Positions 14,761-23,960 of a stretch of DNA of 64,000 nt are shown here, piece by piece. A model generated the notes under the pieces. It saw only the letters and a program-made list of their open reading frames with translations, ran no database searches and was not told the DNA's origin. A program made the translations under genes and the position numbers. The number at the start of each line of letters is the position of its first letter. The stretch's first letter is position 1. Origin of the DNA: Ferrimonas senticii DSM 18821 (GTDB lineage Bacteria > Pseudomonadota > Gammaproteobacteria > Enterobacterales > Shewanellaceae). The stretch spans positions 198,915 through 262,914 of the forward strand of contig NZ_KE383899.1 of the NCBI RefSeq assembly GCF_000422665.1, given 5' to 3'.

Positions 14761-15606
14761 CTAGTGCAGGTACTTCTCGGCGGCCTTGGCGTTTTCGTAC
14801 ATGGCCGCCCCATGCTCTTTTTTGCCAAAGTCAGTGAGGATCTGCTGCCCCTCAGCCGAGGCGACAAACTCAATGAACTGCTGCGACAACTGCACCCCGT
14901 TACGGCTCAAATCGGTATCGCGCAGCGCGTGGTAGGTGTTGATCAGCACCGGATCGCCTTTAAACAGCACTTGGCTGTTTTTCAGCTGTTTGTGGGTCGC
15001 GACATAGGTGGAGCTGTCGGTCATAAAGTAACCGTGATTGGCGTCCGCCAATTTCAGTGAAGCGCGCATAAAATCGTTGGTGGTGCGGTACCAATCGCCA
15101 CTTGGGGTGATCTTGGCGCTTTGCCAAATCGCCAGCTCTTTCTTGTGGGTACCGGAGTTATCACCACGGCTGTAGAACGGCGCTTGGTTAGCGGCGATAT
15201 TGGCGTACGCCTCGGCTACGCTGTTGGCGCTTTTAATGTCGCCGTTGTCCGCCGCTGGCCCCACTAGGTAGAACTCGTTGGCGCCGATCAAGGTGTGCTG
15301 GGTCGCCCAGCCGGCGTCGATCGCTTGTTGCTCCGCCGCTGGGGCGTGCACCATCACCATATCAACCTTATCTTCGCTAAGCATTTTCAAGCTTTTGCCG
15401 GAACCGGCTTTGACCCAACACATGTTGGCATCGTGCTGCTTACCAAACGTCACCGCCAGTTGCTCCAGCAAACCCAGCTCGCCTGGACTGCCAGTGGCCA
15501 AAATAAACTGTTGCTGGCCGTCACCAAACACCGCTTTACATTCCACCGCGACCGCAGAGCCACAACTGGCGAGCAACGCCAGCGCCAACACAGAGTGCTT
15601 AAACAT
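14761..15606 (-). CDS. Tungstate-type ABC transporter substrate-binding protein (TupA-like)
   Basis: A 281-residue exported protein. The signal peptide is residues 1-20 (cleavage after GSAVA). It belongs to the PBP-like family of TupA tungstate/molybdate binding proteins, with LATGSPGELGLLEQL, GSGKSLKMLSEDKVDMVMVH, the YLVGP segment and SRGDNSGTHKKEL. No permease or ATPase gene is adjacent, so it is an orphan here. It could bind tungstate, molybdate or another oxyanion; the ligand cannot be read from sequence. It converges on the small membrane protein gene. Confidence 0.75.
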   Translation of the reverse strand: MFKHSVLALALLASCGSAVAVECKAVFGDGQQQFILATGSPGELGLLEQLAVTFGKQHDANMCWVKAGSGKSLKMLSEDKVDMVMVHAPAAEQQAIDAGWATQHTLIGANEFYLVGPAADNGDIKSANSVAEAYANIAANQAPFYSRGDNSGTHKKELAIWQSAKITPSGDWYRTTNDFMRASLKLADANHGYFMTDSSTYVATHKQLKNSQVLFKGDPVLINTYHALRDTDLSRNGVQLSQQFIEFVASAEGQQILTDFGKKEHGAAMYENAKAAEKYLH

Positions 15607-15844
15607 CGTTATTTCCTAGTCAAAAAGTCCCGAATTCGGGGTCAGAGTCCAATAACGATGTTCATTGCAGGAGCTAGGCCAACTGGGCCGCTTTTGGCAT
15701 TCACTGCCTCGCCGCAACGGAGGGATCACAAAACCACCGCCGCTGTGGCCAACAAATCAACAACGAGTTCAGCAAACCTAAGACGAACGAGACAATTTGA
15801 ACCAAATTTAAAAAACAGGCTGGGATCTATTGTCACTCTTGGGC

Positions 15845-15877
15845 AAAAACAACAACGCCAGCCCGAAGGCTGGCGTT
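15845..15877 (-). terminator. Intrinsic terminator after pepB
   Basis: A perfect 10-bp stem (15854-15863 with 15868-15877) with a 4-nt loop, followed on the minus strand by GTTGTTTTTG. It lies 20 bp past the pepB stop. Confidence 0.85.
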
Positions 15878-15896
15878 ATCTGTACTGGGTCAAGCG

Positions 15897-17171
15897 TTAC
15901 GCTTGCAGCAGCAGGTTGGTCACCGTCAGCAGCCCCAAACCGGTGGCGCCGTCGTGATTCAGCTGATTGCCGCCTTTAACGTAGGAACCGGCGATATCCA
16001 GATGGATCCAACCTTTTGGCGGCGTCCCAGCAAAACGACTGAGGAAACCGGCGGCATTGGAGGCACCGCCAGCGCCGCCGCCTTTGGTGATGGTGCTGTT
16101 GGCGGTATCGGCAAACGACGATGGGCATTTTTCCGCGTGGAACGGCGCTAACGGCAAACGCCACAAGCCTTCGTCGGCATCGGCTGCGGCCGCCAGAGCA
16201 TCGGCAGCGGCTTGCTCATCCATCGAGAACAGCGCGTTGTAATCGCTGCCCACCGCCATCATCGCCGCACCGGTCAAAGTGGCGGCATCGATGATCCGCT
16301 CGGCGCCCGCTTCATTGGCGGCGATCAGGCCATCGGCCAGCACCAAGCGCCCTTCGGCGTCGGTGTTAACGATCTCAACACTGGTGCCGTTTTTGTAATG
16401 AAGGATATCCCCCAGTTTGTAGGCATGGCCTGATACCAAGTTCTCGGCGCAGCACAGATACAGTTTTACCCGCTTGCTGAGCCCTTTGCGGATCGCCAAC
16501 ATCAACGCCGCAGCAACAGTGGCAGCACCGCCCATGTCGCACTTCATGGTCACCATCCCTTCCGATGGCTTAATCGAGTAACCGCCGGAATCGAAGGTAA
16601 TGCCTTTACCGACCAACGCCACCGAAATCGGCGCATTGCTGTCGCCGGTTGGGTTGTAATCTAGCTCCAACAGCGCCGGTGGCCGGTCACTGCCGCGACC
16701 CACGCCGTAAATGCCGACCCAACCGGCAGTCAACAACGCATCGCCGACGATCTGCTTGGTGGTGATCTGATCTGGCGCCAACGCCGAGATCCGTTCGGCC
16801 ACTTCATCCGCCAACACTTCTGGGCTTAACGCTTCTGGGCTGGCATGAATCAACGATTTCAGCCACAGCATCGCCTCCCATTGCGCTTGCAGGCTGTCGT
16901 GTTCGTTAGCCCAGCGGATCTCGCCCGGCACCAGTGGCATTCCGAAGCCTTGAGCAAAACGCCACTGCTGAGCCACGCTCCAGTCACCGCTTAGGGTCAC
17001 TTGCTCGACTCCTTGGGTGGTTAAGATCCGCGCCGCGGTTTGAATCCAGCGTCCCTCATCCCCAGCTGGTAGATGAATTAAGGCCCCTTGTTGATCAAAG
17101 CTAACCAACGCCTTACCCCACTTCGGGGCAACTGCCTCATGAGTTAATCGTACGTTCATGCTGCTGGTCAT
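15897..17171 (-). CDS. pepB: Aminopeptidase B, leucyl aminopeptidase family (M17)
   Basis: A 424-residue M17 peptidase. The two-metal centre is seen in GKGITFDSGGYSIKPSEGM and MKCDMGGAA (about residues 190-220), with the signature NTDAEGRLVLADGL near 272-285. Length and the N-terminal domain fit PepB rather than the longer PepA. It cleaves N-terminal residues from peptides in the cytosol. It may start at either of two Met codons (residues 1 and 5). Confidence 0.9.
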   Translation of the reverse strand: MTSSMNVRLTHEAVAPKWGKALVSFDQQGALIHLPAGDEGRWIQTAARILTTQGVEQVTLSGDWSVAQQWRFAQGFGMPLVPGEIRWANEHDSLQAQWEAMLWLKSLIHASPEALSPEVLADEVAERISALAPDQITTKQIVGDALLTAGWVGIYGVGRGSDRPPALLELDYNPTGDSNAPISVALVGKGITFDSGGYSIKPSEGMVTMKCDMGGAATVAAALMLAIRKGLSKRVKLYLCCAENLVSGHAYKLGDILHYKNGTSVEIVNTDAEGRLVLADGLIAANEAGAERIIDAATLTGAAMMAVGSDYNALFSMDEQAAADALAAAADADEGLWRLPLAPFHAEKCPSSFADTANSTITKGGGAGGASNAAGFLSRFAGTPPKGWIHLDIAGSYVKGGNQLNHDGATGLGLLTVTNLLLQA

Positions 17172-17279
17172 CTTGTTCTCCTAGCTATTTTTATTCGACT
17201 GTTCCTGTCTGTCACAAACCCACCTAATTCAATGAGTTTGTTATGATGACGGCAGTGTAACACCAATATCAGAAACAAC

Positions 17280-18017
17280 ATGGCAACAACATCGAGCAAA
17301 TCAAACTCGCTGCGGTTTGAACCGGTACTGCAGCCTGGTCGTTTAATCAAACGCTACAAACGCTTTTTGGCGGACATTGAATTGGACAACGGCGAGCAGA
17401 TCACCATTCACTGCCCTAACACCGGCGCAATGACCGGTTGCGCCGAGCCAGGCTGGCAGCTGTGGTTTTCCGATTCAAACAACCCCAAGCGTAAATACCG
17501 CCACACCTGGGAATGGGTCGAAAACCAGCACGGCCATCGCATTATGGTTAATACCGGCCGCGCCAACGCCATCGCTCAACAGGCGATTGAGCAGGGGGCG
17601 ATTCCAGCGCTTAATCACTACCAGCAGATCCGCCGTGAAGTGAAATATGGGTCAGAAAACAGCCGAATAGATTTGCTGTTGCAAAAGGGTGAGCAAGTCG
17701 ATTGTTATGTCGAGGTAAAAAACGTCACATTATTAGGCGCAGCAGGACAGGGTTATTTTCCTGATGCGGTGACCAGTCGTGGCCAAAAGCATCTGCGCGA
17801 GTTGATGACGATGGTCGAACAAGGTTATCGCGGCTGTATCCTGTTTGTGGTGCCCCACAGTGGCATTACGCGGGTCAGTCCAGCGGCGCACATCGATGCC
17901 GAGTACGCGCAATTGTGTCAACAGGCGCAACAAACTGGCGTGGAATTTTTCGCCATATCGGCTACCCCAACTGAAGTTGGGATCGAGATTGGCAAGGTTA
18001 TCGATGTAACCATATAA
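17280..18017 (+). CDS. sfsA: DNA/RNA nuclease-fold protein SfsA
   Basis: A 245-residue protein of the SfsA family, with FLADIELDNGEQITIHCPNT, GAMTGCAEPG, NSRIDLLL, CYVEVKNVTL and FPDAVTSRGQKHLREL. The family has an OB-like N-terminal and a PD-(D/E)xK nuclease-like C-terminal domain. E. coli SfsA was named for sugar fermentation stimulation, but its mechanism is unsettled. It opens the conserved sfsA-dksA-gluQ-pcnB-folK-pan order. No clear Shine-Dalgarno sequence precedes the ATG. Confidence 0.9.
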   Translation: MATTSSKSNSLRFEPVLQPGRLIKRYKRFLADIELDNGEQITIHCPNTGAMTGCAEPGWQLWFSDSNNPKRKYRHTWEWVENQHGHRIMVNTGRANAIAQQAIEQGAIPALNHYQQIRREVKYGSENSRIDLLLQKGEQVDCYVEVKNVTLLGAAGQGYFPDAVTSRGQKHLRELMTMVEQGYRGCILFVVPHSGITRVSPAAHIDAEYAQLCQQAQQTGVEFFAISATPTEVGIEIGKVIDVTI

Positions 18018-18191
18018 GGCGGTTATTCAGTTGCTTGAGTCGATGATTTTGCACTTAAAATGCTGATAGCATGCCTAGCGGCACAATGAACATGGTTTTT
18101 GGCAATTGCGCTATCCAGCGCCATCTGGTATAGATAGCGCCCAATTTTTCAGAGAGCCGCCTCTCGTATAAGTAAACAGGAGACGCCTGCG

Positions 18192-18638
18192 ATGCCTCAG
18201 GGCAAGACCAAAATGATCGGCGTATTGGCCTACGCCAACGTGGAGCCTTACCAGGAACAACCTGGCGAGGAGTACATGAACGAGAAGCAACTGGCTCACT
18301 TCAAGAAGATCCTTGAAGCGTGGCGTAACCAGTTACGCGAAGAAGTAGATCGCACCTTGCACCACATGCAGGACGAAGCGGCTAACTTCCCAGATCCAGT
18401 GGATCGTGCAGCTCAGGAAGAGGAGTTCAGTTTGGAATTGCGCACTCGCGATCGTGAGCGCAAACTGATCAAGAAAATCGAAAAGACCTTGGTTAAGGTG
18501 CAAGAAGACGACTTCGGTTTCTGTGACTCTTGCGGCGTTGAGATCGGCATCCGCCGACTGGAAGCGCGTCCTACCGCCGATCTGTGCATCGACTGTAAGA
18601 CCCTGGCTGAGATCAAAGAACGTCAGATGGCAGGTTAA
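18192..18638 (+). CDS. dksA: RNA polymerase-binding transcription factor DksA
   Basis: A 148-residue protein nearly colinear with E. coli DksA. The coiled-coil with the acidic tip ([14 protein letters not shown], residues about 66-79) enters the RNAP secondary channel. The four-Cys zinc finger is CDSC...CIDC (about 112-136). With ppGpp it represses rRNA promoters and activates amino acid biosynthesis. AGGAGAC lies 8 bp before the ATG. Followed by a strong terminator. Confidence 0.97.
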   Translation: MPQGKTKMIGVLAYANVEPYQEQPGEEYMNEKQLAHFKKILEAWRNQLREEVDRTLHHMQDEAANFPDPVDRAAQEEEFSLELRTRDRERKLIKKIEKTLVKVQEDDFGFCDSCGVEIGIRRLEARPTADLCIDCKTLAEIKERQMAG

Positions 18639-18654
18639 TCGCCTTGTCTGACCA

Positions 18655-18684
18655 AACGCGGAGGCTCCAGCCCTCCGCGTTTTC
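18655..18684 (+). terminator. Intrinsic terminator after dksA
   Basis: A perfect 10-bp GC-rich stem (18655-18664 with 18672-18681), 7-nt loop, followed by TTTTCATTT. Confidence 0.92.
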
Positions 18685-18720
18685 ATTTCTGTTCCACCGT
18701 CACTGCCAAAAGCTTCGCTC

Positions 18721-19596
18721 ATGAACACCTACGTCGGTCGCTTCGCCCCCTCTCCCTCTGGTCCGTTACACTTTGGTTCGCTGATTGCCGCCTTAGGCAG
18801 CTACCTGCGTGCCCGCAGTTTGCAAGGCCAATGGCTGGTGCGCATTGAAGACGTCGATCCACCAAGAGAGATGGCCGGCGCCGCTGACATCATCCTTAGG
18901 CAGTTAGAGCGTTACGGCTTGGAGTGGGACGGCAGCGTTCGTTATCAAAGTCAGCAGAGCGAACGTTACGAACAGTTGCTGGCGCAGCTGCTCGCCAGCG
19001 GCCGTGGTTACTACTGCGATTGCACCCGCAAACGGATCAGTGCCATCGGCGGCATCTACGATGGTCATTGCCACAACTTAGGGTTAACCCAAGGGGCAAT
19101 CCGGCTGCGCAACCAAGCGCAGATCAGCCACTTTAATGACGGTTTACTCGGTCACATCGATACCGAATACAGCTTTGCCGCTGAAGACTTTATCTTGAAG
19201 CGCCGTGATGGCCTCTACGCCTATCAACTAGCCGTAGTGGCGGATGATCACGACCAAGGGATCACCGAAGTGGTGCGCGGCAACGATCTGCTGGAACCGA
19301 CCGTGCGGCAATGCTCGCTCTATCAAACCCTCAGTTGGCAAGCGCCGCAGTGGCTGCATCTGCCACTGGCAATCAATCCCGATGGCAACAAGCTGTCCAA
19401 GCAAAACCATGCGCCAGCCCTGAGCGAGTCCGAATTAAGTCACACCATGGCCAGTGCCTTAGCGTTTTTGGGGCAAGCACTGCCAACCGAACTAGCCAGC
19501 GCACCGGTCGCCGAGCAACTGCGCTACGCCGTGACCCACTTCCAGTTGGCACGCCTGCCGCAGCAGCGACAACGGCCAGTACCCACACTGGCATAA
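18721..19596 (+). CDS. gluQ: Glutamyl-Q tRNA(Asp) synthetase
   Basis: A 291-residue paralogue of the GluRS catalytic core without an anticodon-binding domain. The HIGH-like motif is in [11 protein letters not shown] (about residues 10-20), the zinc-site cysteines in YCDCTR near 99, and KLSKQN near 223 serves as KMSKS. It attaches glutamate to the queuosine base in tRNA-Asp. Its position between dksA and pcnB is conserved. Confidence 0.93.
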   Translation: MNTYVGRFAPSPSGPLHFGSLIAALGSYLRARSLQGQWLVRIEDVDPPREMAGAADIILRQLERYGLEWDGSVRYQSQQSERYEQLLAQLLASGRGYYCDCTRKRISAIGGIYDGHCHNLGLTQGAIRLRNQAQISHFNDGLLGHIDTEYSFAAEDFILKRRDGLYAYQLAVVADDHDQGITEVVRGNDLLEPTVRQCSLYQTLSWQAPQWLHLPLAINPDGNKLSKQNHAPALSESELSHTMASALAFLGQALPTELASAPVAEQLRYAVTHFQLARLPQQRQRPVPTLA

Positions 19597-19684
19597 CGGC
19601 TTATCATTTAATCAGCCTTGGTATATCATTGCGCGCCAGAATAGATGGGCGTTCAAGCCGCCCACCAAGGCCCCCGAATTCAAC

Positions 19685-19697
19685 GAGGTGTACCATC
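19685..19697 (+). promoter_or_regulatory. Ribosome binding site and ATC start of pcnB
   Basis: GAGGTG (19685-19690) followed at a canonical distance by ATC (19695-19697), which opens the frame ILKRLKNIAKRL that leads into PcnB. The first in-frame ATG (19731) has no Shine-Dalgarno sequence. E. coli pcnB is known to use an AUU start; an AUC start would give the same IF3-sensitive, low-efficiency initiation. Confidence 0.65.
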
Positions 19698-21071
19698 CTT
19701 AAGCGTCTGAAAAACATCGCTAAACGCCTAATGGGCGGCGAGCAATCCAGCGCCGTTAGCGAAGCCAAGCTGGCGGTGATCCCGCGCAGTGAGCATGAGA
19801 TCTCCCGCGACGACATCAGCGATAACGCCCTTAAGGTGCTCTACCGCCTACACAAAGCCGGTTACGATGCCTACCTGGTGGGCGGCGGCGTCCGCGATCT
19901 GCTGCTGCGCCAGCAACCAAAAGATTTCGATATCGCCACCAACGCCACCCCAGAACAGGTACGTAAGTTGTTCCGCAACTCCCGTCTGGTTGGTCGTCGC
20001 TTCCGTCTAGCGCACATCTTGTTTGGCCGTGACATCATCGAAGTTGCCACCCTGCGTGGTCACCACGATGCCGACGGCGATAAAGCCAAATTTGCCAAGC
20101 AGGACAAAGACGGCCGACTGCTGCGTGACAACGTGTACGGCAGCATCGACGAAGACGCCGAGCGCCGCGACTTTACCGTCAACGGCCTGTACTACGATAT
20201 TAGCGATTACAGCGTCCGCGATTACTTCGGCGGCATGGCTGATCTCAAAGCCAAACGCCTGCGACTGATTGGTGATCCGCAAACTCGTTACGCCGAAGAT
20301 CCAGTACGGATGATCCGCGCGGTACGCTTCGCCACCAAGTTGGGCTTCAGCCTCGATAAAGCCACTGCTGCGCCGATCCCACGGATGGCCAAAATGCTTG
20401 GCGACATTCCCGCCGCACGGCTGTTTGAAGAGACTCTCAAGCTGCTGATGTCCGGTAAGGGCTTAGAAAACTTCCGGATGCTGCGCCAATACGGCTTGTG
20501 GGAACCGATGTTCCCATTGCAAGAGAGCCTGCTAAAGCGCGACGACAGCGGCAAAGTGACCGCGTTAATCGAAGCGATGCTGCGCAACACCGACGATCGC
20601 GTTAATGCCGATAAGCCGGTTACCCCAGCGTTCCTGTACGCGGCGCTGCTGTGGTATGTGGTGGAAGAGAAAGCCGCAGTGAAACGTCAAGGCGGCATGG
20701 CGCCATACGATGCCCTGACCGCCGCCGCTGGCGATGCCATCAGTAAGCAGTGCAAGACCATTTCGCTGCCACGTCGCTTCACTACCCCAGCGATGGAGAT
20801 CTGGCAGTTGCAAGGCCGTCTGGACAAACGCGCTGGCGCCCGTGCCTTTAAGTTGCACGAACACCCACGCTTCCGCGCCGCCTACGACTTCCTGTTGCTG
20901 CGTGCCGAAGCTGAACAAGATCCAGAACTGCTGGAACTGTCGCGCTGGTGGACCCAGTTCAACGACGCCGACGAACAGGGCCGTCGCCAGATGGTGCGCA
21001 ATGTCGGTCACGATGGCAGCCGCCGTCGCCGCCGTCCACGCCGCCGCACGCCAAATCGAGCGCAAGGTTAA
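19695..21071 (+). CDS. pcnB: Poly(A) polymerase I
   Basis: A class II nucleotidyltransferase of about 458 residues. The catalytic motif GGGVRDLLLRQQPKDFDIAT (about residues 57-76) carries the metal-binding Asp pair, followed by RLVGRRFRLAHILFG, the RNA-binding head domain and a very Arg-rich C-terminal tail, as in E. coli PcnB. It adds short poly(A) tails to RNA 3' ends to promote decay. I place the start at ATC 19695 because of the well-spaced GAGG; ATG 19731 is the alternative and is 12 codons shorter. The stop codon is immediately followed by the folK ATG. Confidence 0.9.
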   Translation: MLKRLKNIAKRLMGGEQSSAVSEAKLAVIPRSEHEISRDDISDNALKVLYRLHKAGYDAYLVGGGVRDLLLRQQPKDFDIATNATPEQVRKLFRNSRLVGRRFRLAHILFGRDIIEVATLRGHHDADGDKAKFAKQDKDGRLLRDNVYGSIDEDAERRDFTVNGLYYDISDYSVRDYFGGMADLKAKRLRLIGDPQTRYAEDPVRMIRAVRFATKLGFSLDKATAAPIPRMAKMLGDIPAARLFEETLKLLMSGKGLENFRMLRQYGLWEPMFPLQESLLKRDDSGKVTALIEAMLRNTDDRVNADKPVTPAFLYAALLWYVVEEKAAVKRQGGMAPYDALTAAAGDAISKQCKTISLPRRFTTPAMEIWQLQGRLDKRAGARAFKLHEHPRFRAAYDFLLLRAEAEQDPELLELSRWWTQFNDADEQGRRQMVRNVGHDGSRRRRRPRRRTPNRAQG

Positions 21072-21548
21072 ATGGTTCGCTGCTATATCGCGCTGGGGGC
21101 TAACCTCGGCGCGGCCAATGAGCAACTGGAGCAAGCCTTGGCGGCGCTGGCACAGCTGCCACACAGCCGCTTAGTGGCGCAGTCGCAGCTGTATCGCAGT
21201 CCGCCGATGGCGGGTATGCAACAGCCAGATTACTGCAACGCCGTGGCCGCGCTGGATACCACGCTGGCGCCACTGGCACTGCTGGATGCACTGCAACAGA
21301 TTGAAAACCAGCAAGGTCGGCAGCGCAGCGAACGCTGGGGCGCCCGCACCTTAGATCTGGATCTGCTGCTGTATGGCGATCAGCAGATTACCGAGCCGCG
21401 ACTAACGGTGCCGCATTACGGCATGGCCGAACGCGCCTTTGTATTGCTGCCGCTGTTTGAGTTAGCGCCGCAACTGTCGCTGCCCAATGGCGATAGCCTG
21501 ATTAGCTTGCTAGCCAACTGCCCTGCACAGCCGCTAACCCGCTGGTAA
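21072..21548 (+). CDS. folK: HPPK: 6-hydroxymethyl-7,8-dihydropterin pyrophosphokinase
   Basis: A 158-residue protein with the HPPK signature RWGARTLDLDLLLYG near residues 90-104. It transfers pyrophosphate from ATP to the pterin in folate synthesis. It starts one base after the pcnB stop, so translation is coupled. A strong terminator separates it from panB. Confidence 0.95.
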   Translation: MVRCYIALGANLGAANEQLEQALAALAQLPHSRLVAQSQLYRSPPMAGMQQPDYCNAVAALDTTLAPLALLDALQQIENQQGRQRSERWGARTLDLDLLLYGDQQITEPRLTVPHYGMAERAFVLLPLFELAPQLSLPNGDSLISLLANCPAQPLTRW

Positions 21549-21575
21549 TAGCCGCAACCGGTTAACCTCACCAAC

Positions 21576-21606
21576 AACGCGATGCCTCCAGCATCGCGTT
21601 TTTTTT
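21576..21606 (+). terminator. Intrinsic terminator after folK
   Basis: A perfect 10-bp stem (21576-21585 with 21591-21600), 5-nt loop CTCCA, followed by T6. Confidence 0.95.
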
Positions 21607-21714
21607 GACAAATTTTTAAACCTAAAAATCACAAGCAGTTAACTTGCAAGCGTTGAAATCCGCTGCTGGTTTGTCATATAACGAACCTCCTCAACGGATT
21701 CAAACGGGCGTTTT

Positions 21715-22506
21715 ATGGACAAAATCACCGTCAGTACGCTGAAGAAATACAAACAGCAAGGGCGCAAATTTGCCGCACTAACCGCCTACGATGCCAGCTT
21801 TGCTGGGATCTTTGCCGCCGAGCAGGTGCCGGTGCTGCTGATTGGCGACAGCCTTGGGATGGTATTGCAAGGCGGCCGCGATACCCTGCAAGTCACCACC
21901 AAGCAGATCGCCTACCACACCCGCTGCGTGGTCGCTGGCGCCCCCAACGCGTTAGTGATCGCCGATATGCCGTTTATGAGTTACGCCAGCCCAGAACAAG
22001 CCTGCAACAATGCCGCTGAACTGATGCGCGCTGGCGCGCAGATGGTCAAACTGGAAGGCGGTGACTGGCTGCTTAATACCGTCACCATGCTGACCGAACG
22101 CAGCGTTCCAGTTTGTGCTCACCTTGGGCTGACGCCGCAATCGGTGCATGTATTTGGCGGTTACAAAGTGCAAGGACGCGGCGAACAGGGGCAACAACTG
22201 CTGGAACAAGCGCGTAAGTTAGAACAAGCGGGCGCGGCCATGCTGGTACTGGAATGCGTACCCCAAACCCTAGCCAAAACCATCAGCGAAGCGCTGACCA
22301 TTCCGGTGATCGGCATCGGCGCCGGCAAAGACACCGACGGCCAAATCTTGGTGATGCACGATATCCTTGGGATCTCCTCCGGCTACATCCCCAAATTTGC
22401 CAAAAACTATCTAGAACCAACCGGCACCATCGCCGCCGCGGTGCGCGCCTTTGTCGAAGAGGTTGGCCACGGCGATTTCCCCAGCGACGAACACAGCTTT
22501 GACTAA
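21715..22506 (+). CDS. panB: 3-methyl-2-oxobutanoate hydroxymethyltransferase
   Basis: A 263-residue ketopantoate hydroxymethyltransferase, the first step of pantothenate synthesis (alpha-ketoisovalerate plus methylene-THF). Family motifs are [23 protein letters not shown] (metal-binding Asp) and [17 protein letters not shown]. The 170 bp upstream, after the folK terminator, would hold its promoter. Followed after 14 bp by panC. Confidence 0.96.
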   Translation: MDKITVSTLKKYKQQGRKFAALTAYDASFAGIFAAEQVPVLLIGDSLGMVLQGGRDTLQVTTKQIAYHTRCVVAGAPNALVIADMPFMSYASPEQACNNAAELMRAGAQMVKLEGGDWLLNTVTMLTERSVPVCAHLGLTPQSVHVFGGYKVQGRGEQGQQLLEQARKLEQAGAAMLVLECVPQTLAKTISEALTIPVIGIGAGKDTDGQILVMHDILGISSGYIPKFAKNYLEPTGTIAAAVRAFVEEVGHGDFPSDEHSFD

Positions 22507-22520
22507 CTTGGGAGTGCACC

Positions 22521-23372
22521 ATGCAGACTGTCACCGATCCGGCTCGCTTACGTCTTTTGGTACAACAGTGGCGCCAGCAAGGTCTACGAGTGGCCTTGGT
22601 TCCGACCATGGGCAATCTTCACCAAGGCCATCTCGAACTGGTGCATCAAGCCCGTTCTCGCGCCGACAAGGTGGTCACCAGCATCTTCGTTAATCCGCTG
22701 CAGTTTGGCGCTAATGAGGATCTCGCTGGCTACCCGCGTACCTTGGATGAGGACAAAGCCAAGCTCTATGACGCTCGCTGCGATCTGCTGTTTACCCCAG
22801 AGGTAGGCCTGCTCTATCCCAACGGATTAGCACAGCAAAGCTTTATTGAGGTACCCGGCATCACTGAACTGCACTGCGGCGCCAGCCGTCCTGGTCATTT
22901 TCGTGGGGTCGCCACCGTGGTCGCCAAGCTACTGAACTTAGTGCAGCCAGATCTAGCCCTGTTCGGTAACAAGGATTATCAACAGTTAGCGGTGATCCGG
23001 GCGATGGTGCGGGATCTGAATATGGCGGTGCAGATCGTCGATGTTGATACCGTCCGCGATGCCGATGGCCTCGCCAAAAGTTCACGCAATGGTTATTTAA
23101 CCGAGACCGAGCGCGCCGTGGCGCCACAGTTGAAACAACAACTGGACGCGGCGGCTGAAGCGCTGCGCCTACAAGGGCCCAGCCAACGGCAACGGATTGA
23201 ACAGCAAGTGCAAGACGCCCTTGATCAACACGGTTTTCGCACCGATTACGTGGCTGTCTGTCAAGCCGAGACCCTGCAACCGGCGCAAGCGGACGATAAG
23301 CAACTGGTTATCTTGGCTGCCGCTTATCTGGGCAAGGCACGGTTAATCGATAATCTGCGACTGGATCTCTAG
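22521..23372 (+). CDS. panC: Pantothenate synthetase
   Basis: A 283-residue ATP-dependent ligase joining pantoate and beta-alanine. The HIGH-type motif is in [14 protein letters not shown] (residues about 28-41), the FGNKDYQQL loop follows, and AKSSRNGYL serves as the KMSKS loop. It is co-transcribed with panB. Confidence 0.96.
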   Translation: MQTVTDPARLRLLVQQWRQQGLRVALVPTMGNLHQGHLELVHQARSRADKVVTSIFVNPLQFGANEDLAGYPRTLDEDKAKLYDARCDLLFTPEVGLLYPNGLAQQSFIEVPGITELHCGASRPGHFRGVATVVAKLLNLVQPDLALFGNKDYQQLAVIRAMVRDLNMAVQIVDVDTVRDADGLAKSSRNGYLTETERAVAPQLKQQLDAAAEALRLQGPSQRQRIEQQVQDALDQHGFRTDYVAVCQAETLQPAQADDKQLVILAAAYLGKARLIDNLRLDL

Positions 23373-23434
23373 CCTCGATTTGGTACTATGGCGCGGCTCA
23401 CGGCAGCAACAAATTGATAACAATGGAGTATGGA

Positions 23435-23815
23435 ATGCAACGCGTAATGCTAAGAGGGAAATTGCACCAAGCCCGCGTCACTCACGCCGAGTTAGAATAT
23501 GAGGGCTCGTGCGCCATCGATATGGATCTGCTGGACGCCGCAGGGATCATCGCCTTTGAAAAGGTCGAGATCTACAACATCGACAACGGCGAACGCTTCG
23601 CCACCTACGCCATCGCCGGTGAGCGCGGCTCCAAGATGATCTCCGTTAACGGCGCCGCCGCCCACAAAGCCAGCCCTGGCGATCGGGTGATCATCTGTGC
23701 CTATGGGGTGGTGGATGACAGCGATGCCCAAAGCCACCAACCAAAGCTGGTGTACTGCGATGCCAACAACAACATCAAAGGCACCGACAGCAGCATTCCA
23801 ACTCAAGCCGCTTAA
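23435..23815 (+). CDS. panD: Aspartate 1-decarboxylase proenzyme
   Basis: A 126-residue pyruvoyl enzyme making beta-alanine. The self-cleavage site Gly24-Ser25 is in EYEGSCAID, and Tyr58-type residues are in EIYNIDNGERFATY. The ATG at 23435 follows GGAG; it gives the family N-terminus MQRVMLRGKLHQA, while the frame is open further upstream. With panB and panC it completes the pantothenate set. Confidence 0.95.
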   Translation: MQRVMLRGKLHQARVTHAELEYEGSCAIDMDLLDAAGIIAFEKVEIYNIDNGERFATYAIAGERGSKMISVNGAAAHKASPGDRVIICAYGVVDDSDAQSHQPKLVYCDANNNIKGTDSSIPTQAA

Positions 23816-23917
23816 AGCCAGACAGTAGCAGTATTCAGTTTTCAGTAACTAGCGAGTAGTTAGAGCTTAACAGCAGTGGCCAGCTAACCGAGTCACTGCC
23901 AACTCCCCACTAACAGC

Positions 23918-23960
23918 TAACAACTGAAAACTGGCAACTGGCAACTGGCAACTGGCAACT
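23918..23960. repeat. Heptamer tandem repeat GGCAACT
   Basis: About four perfect units of GGCAACT with a degenerate preceding unit (AACAACTGAAAACT), abutting the chrA stop codon. Same style and location (3' end of a minus-strand gene) as the CAACTGA array at 6961-7021. Confidence 0.85.

Noticed and set aside
19731-19733. ATG as the start codon of pcnB
   Set aside because: It lacks any Shine-Dalgarno sequence and would remove the basic N-terminal helix, whereas ATC at 19695 has a well-placed GAGG. It remains the fallback start.
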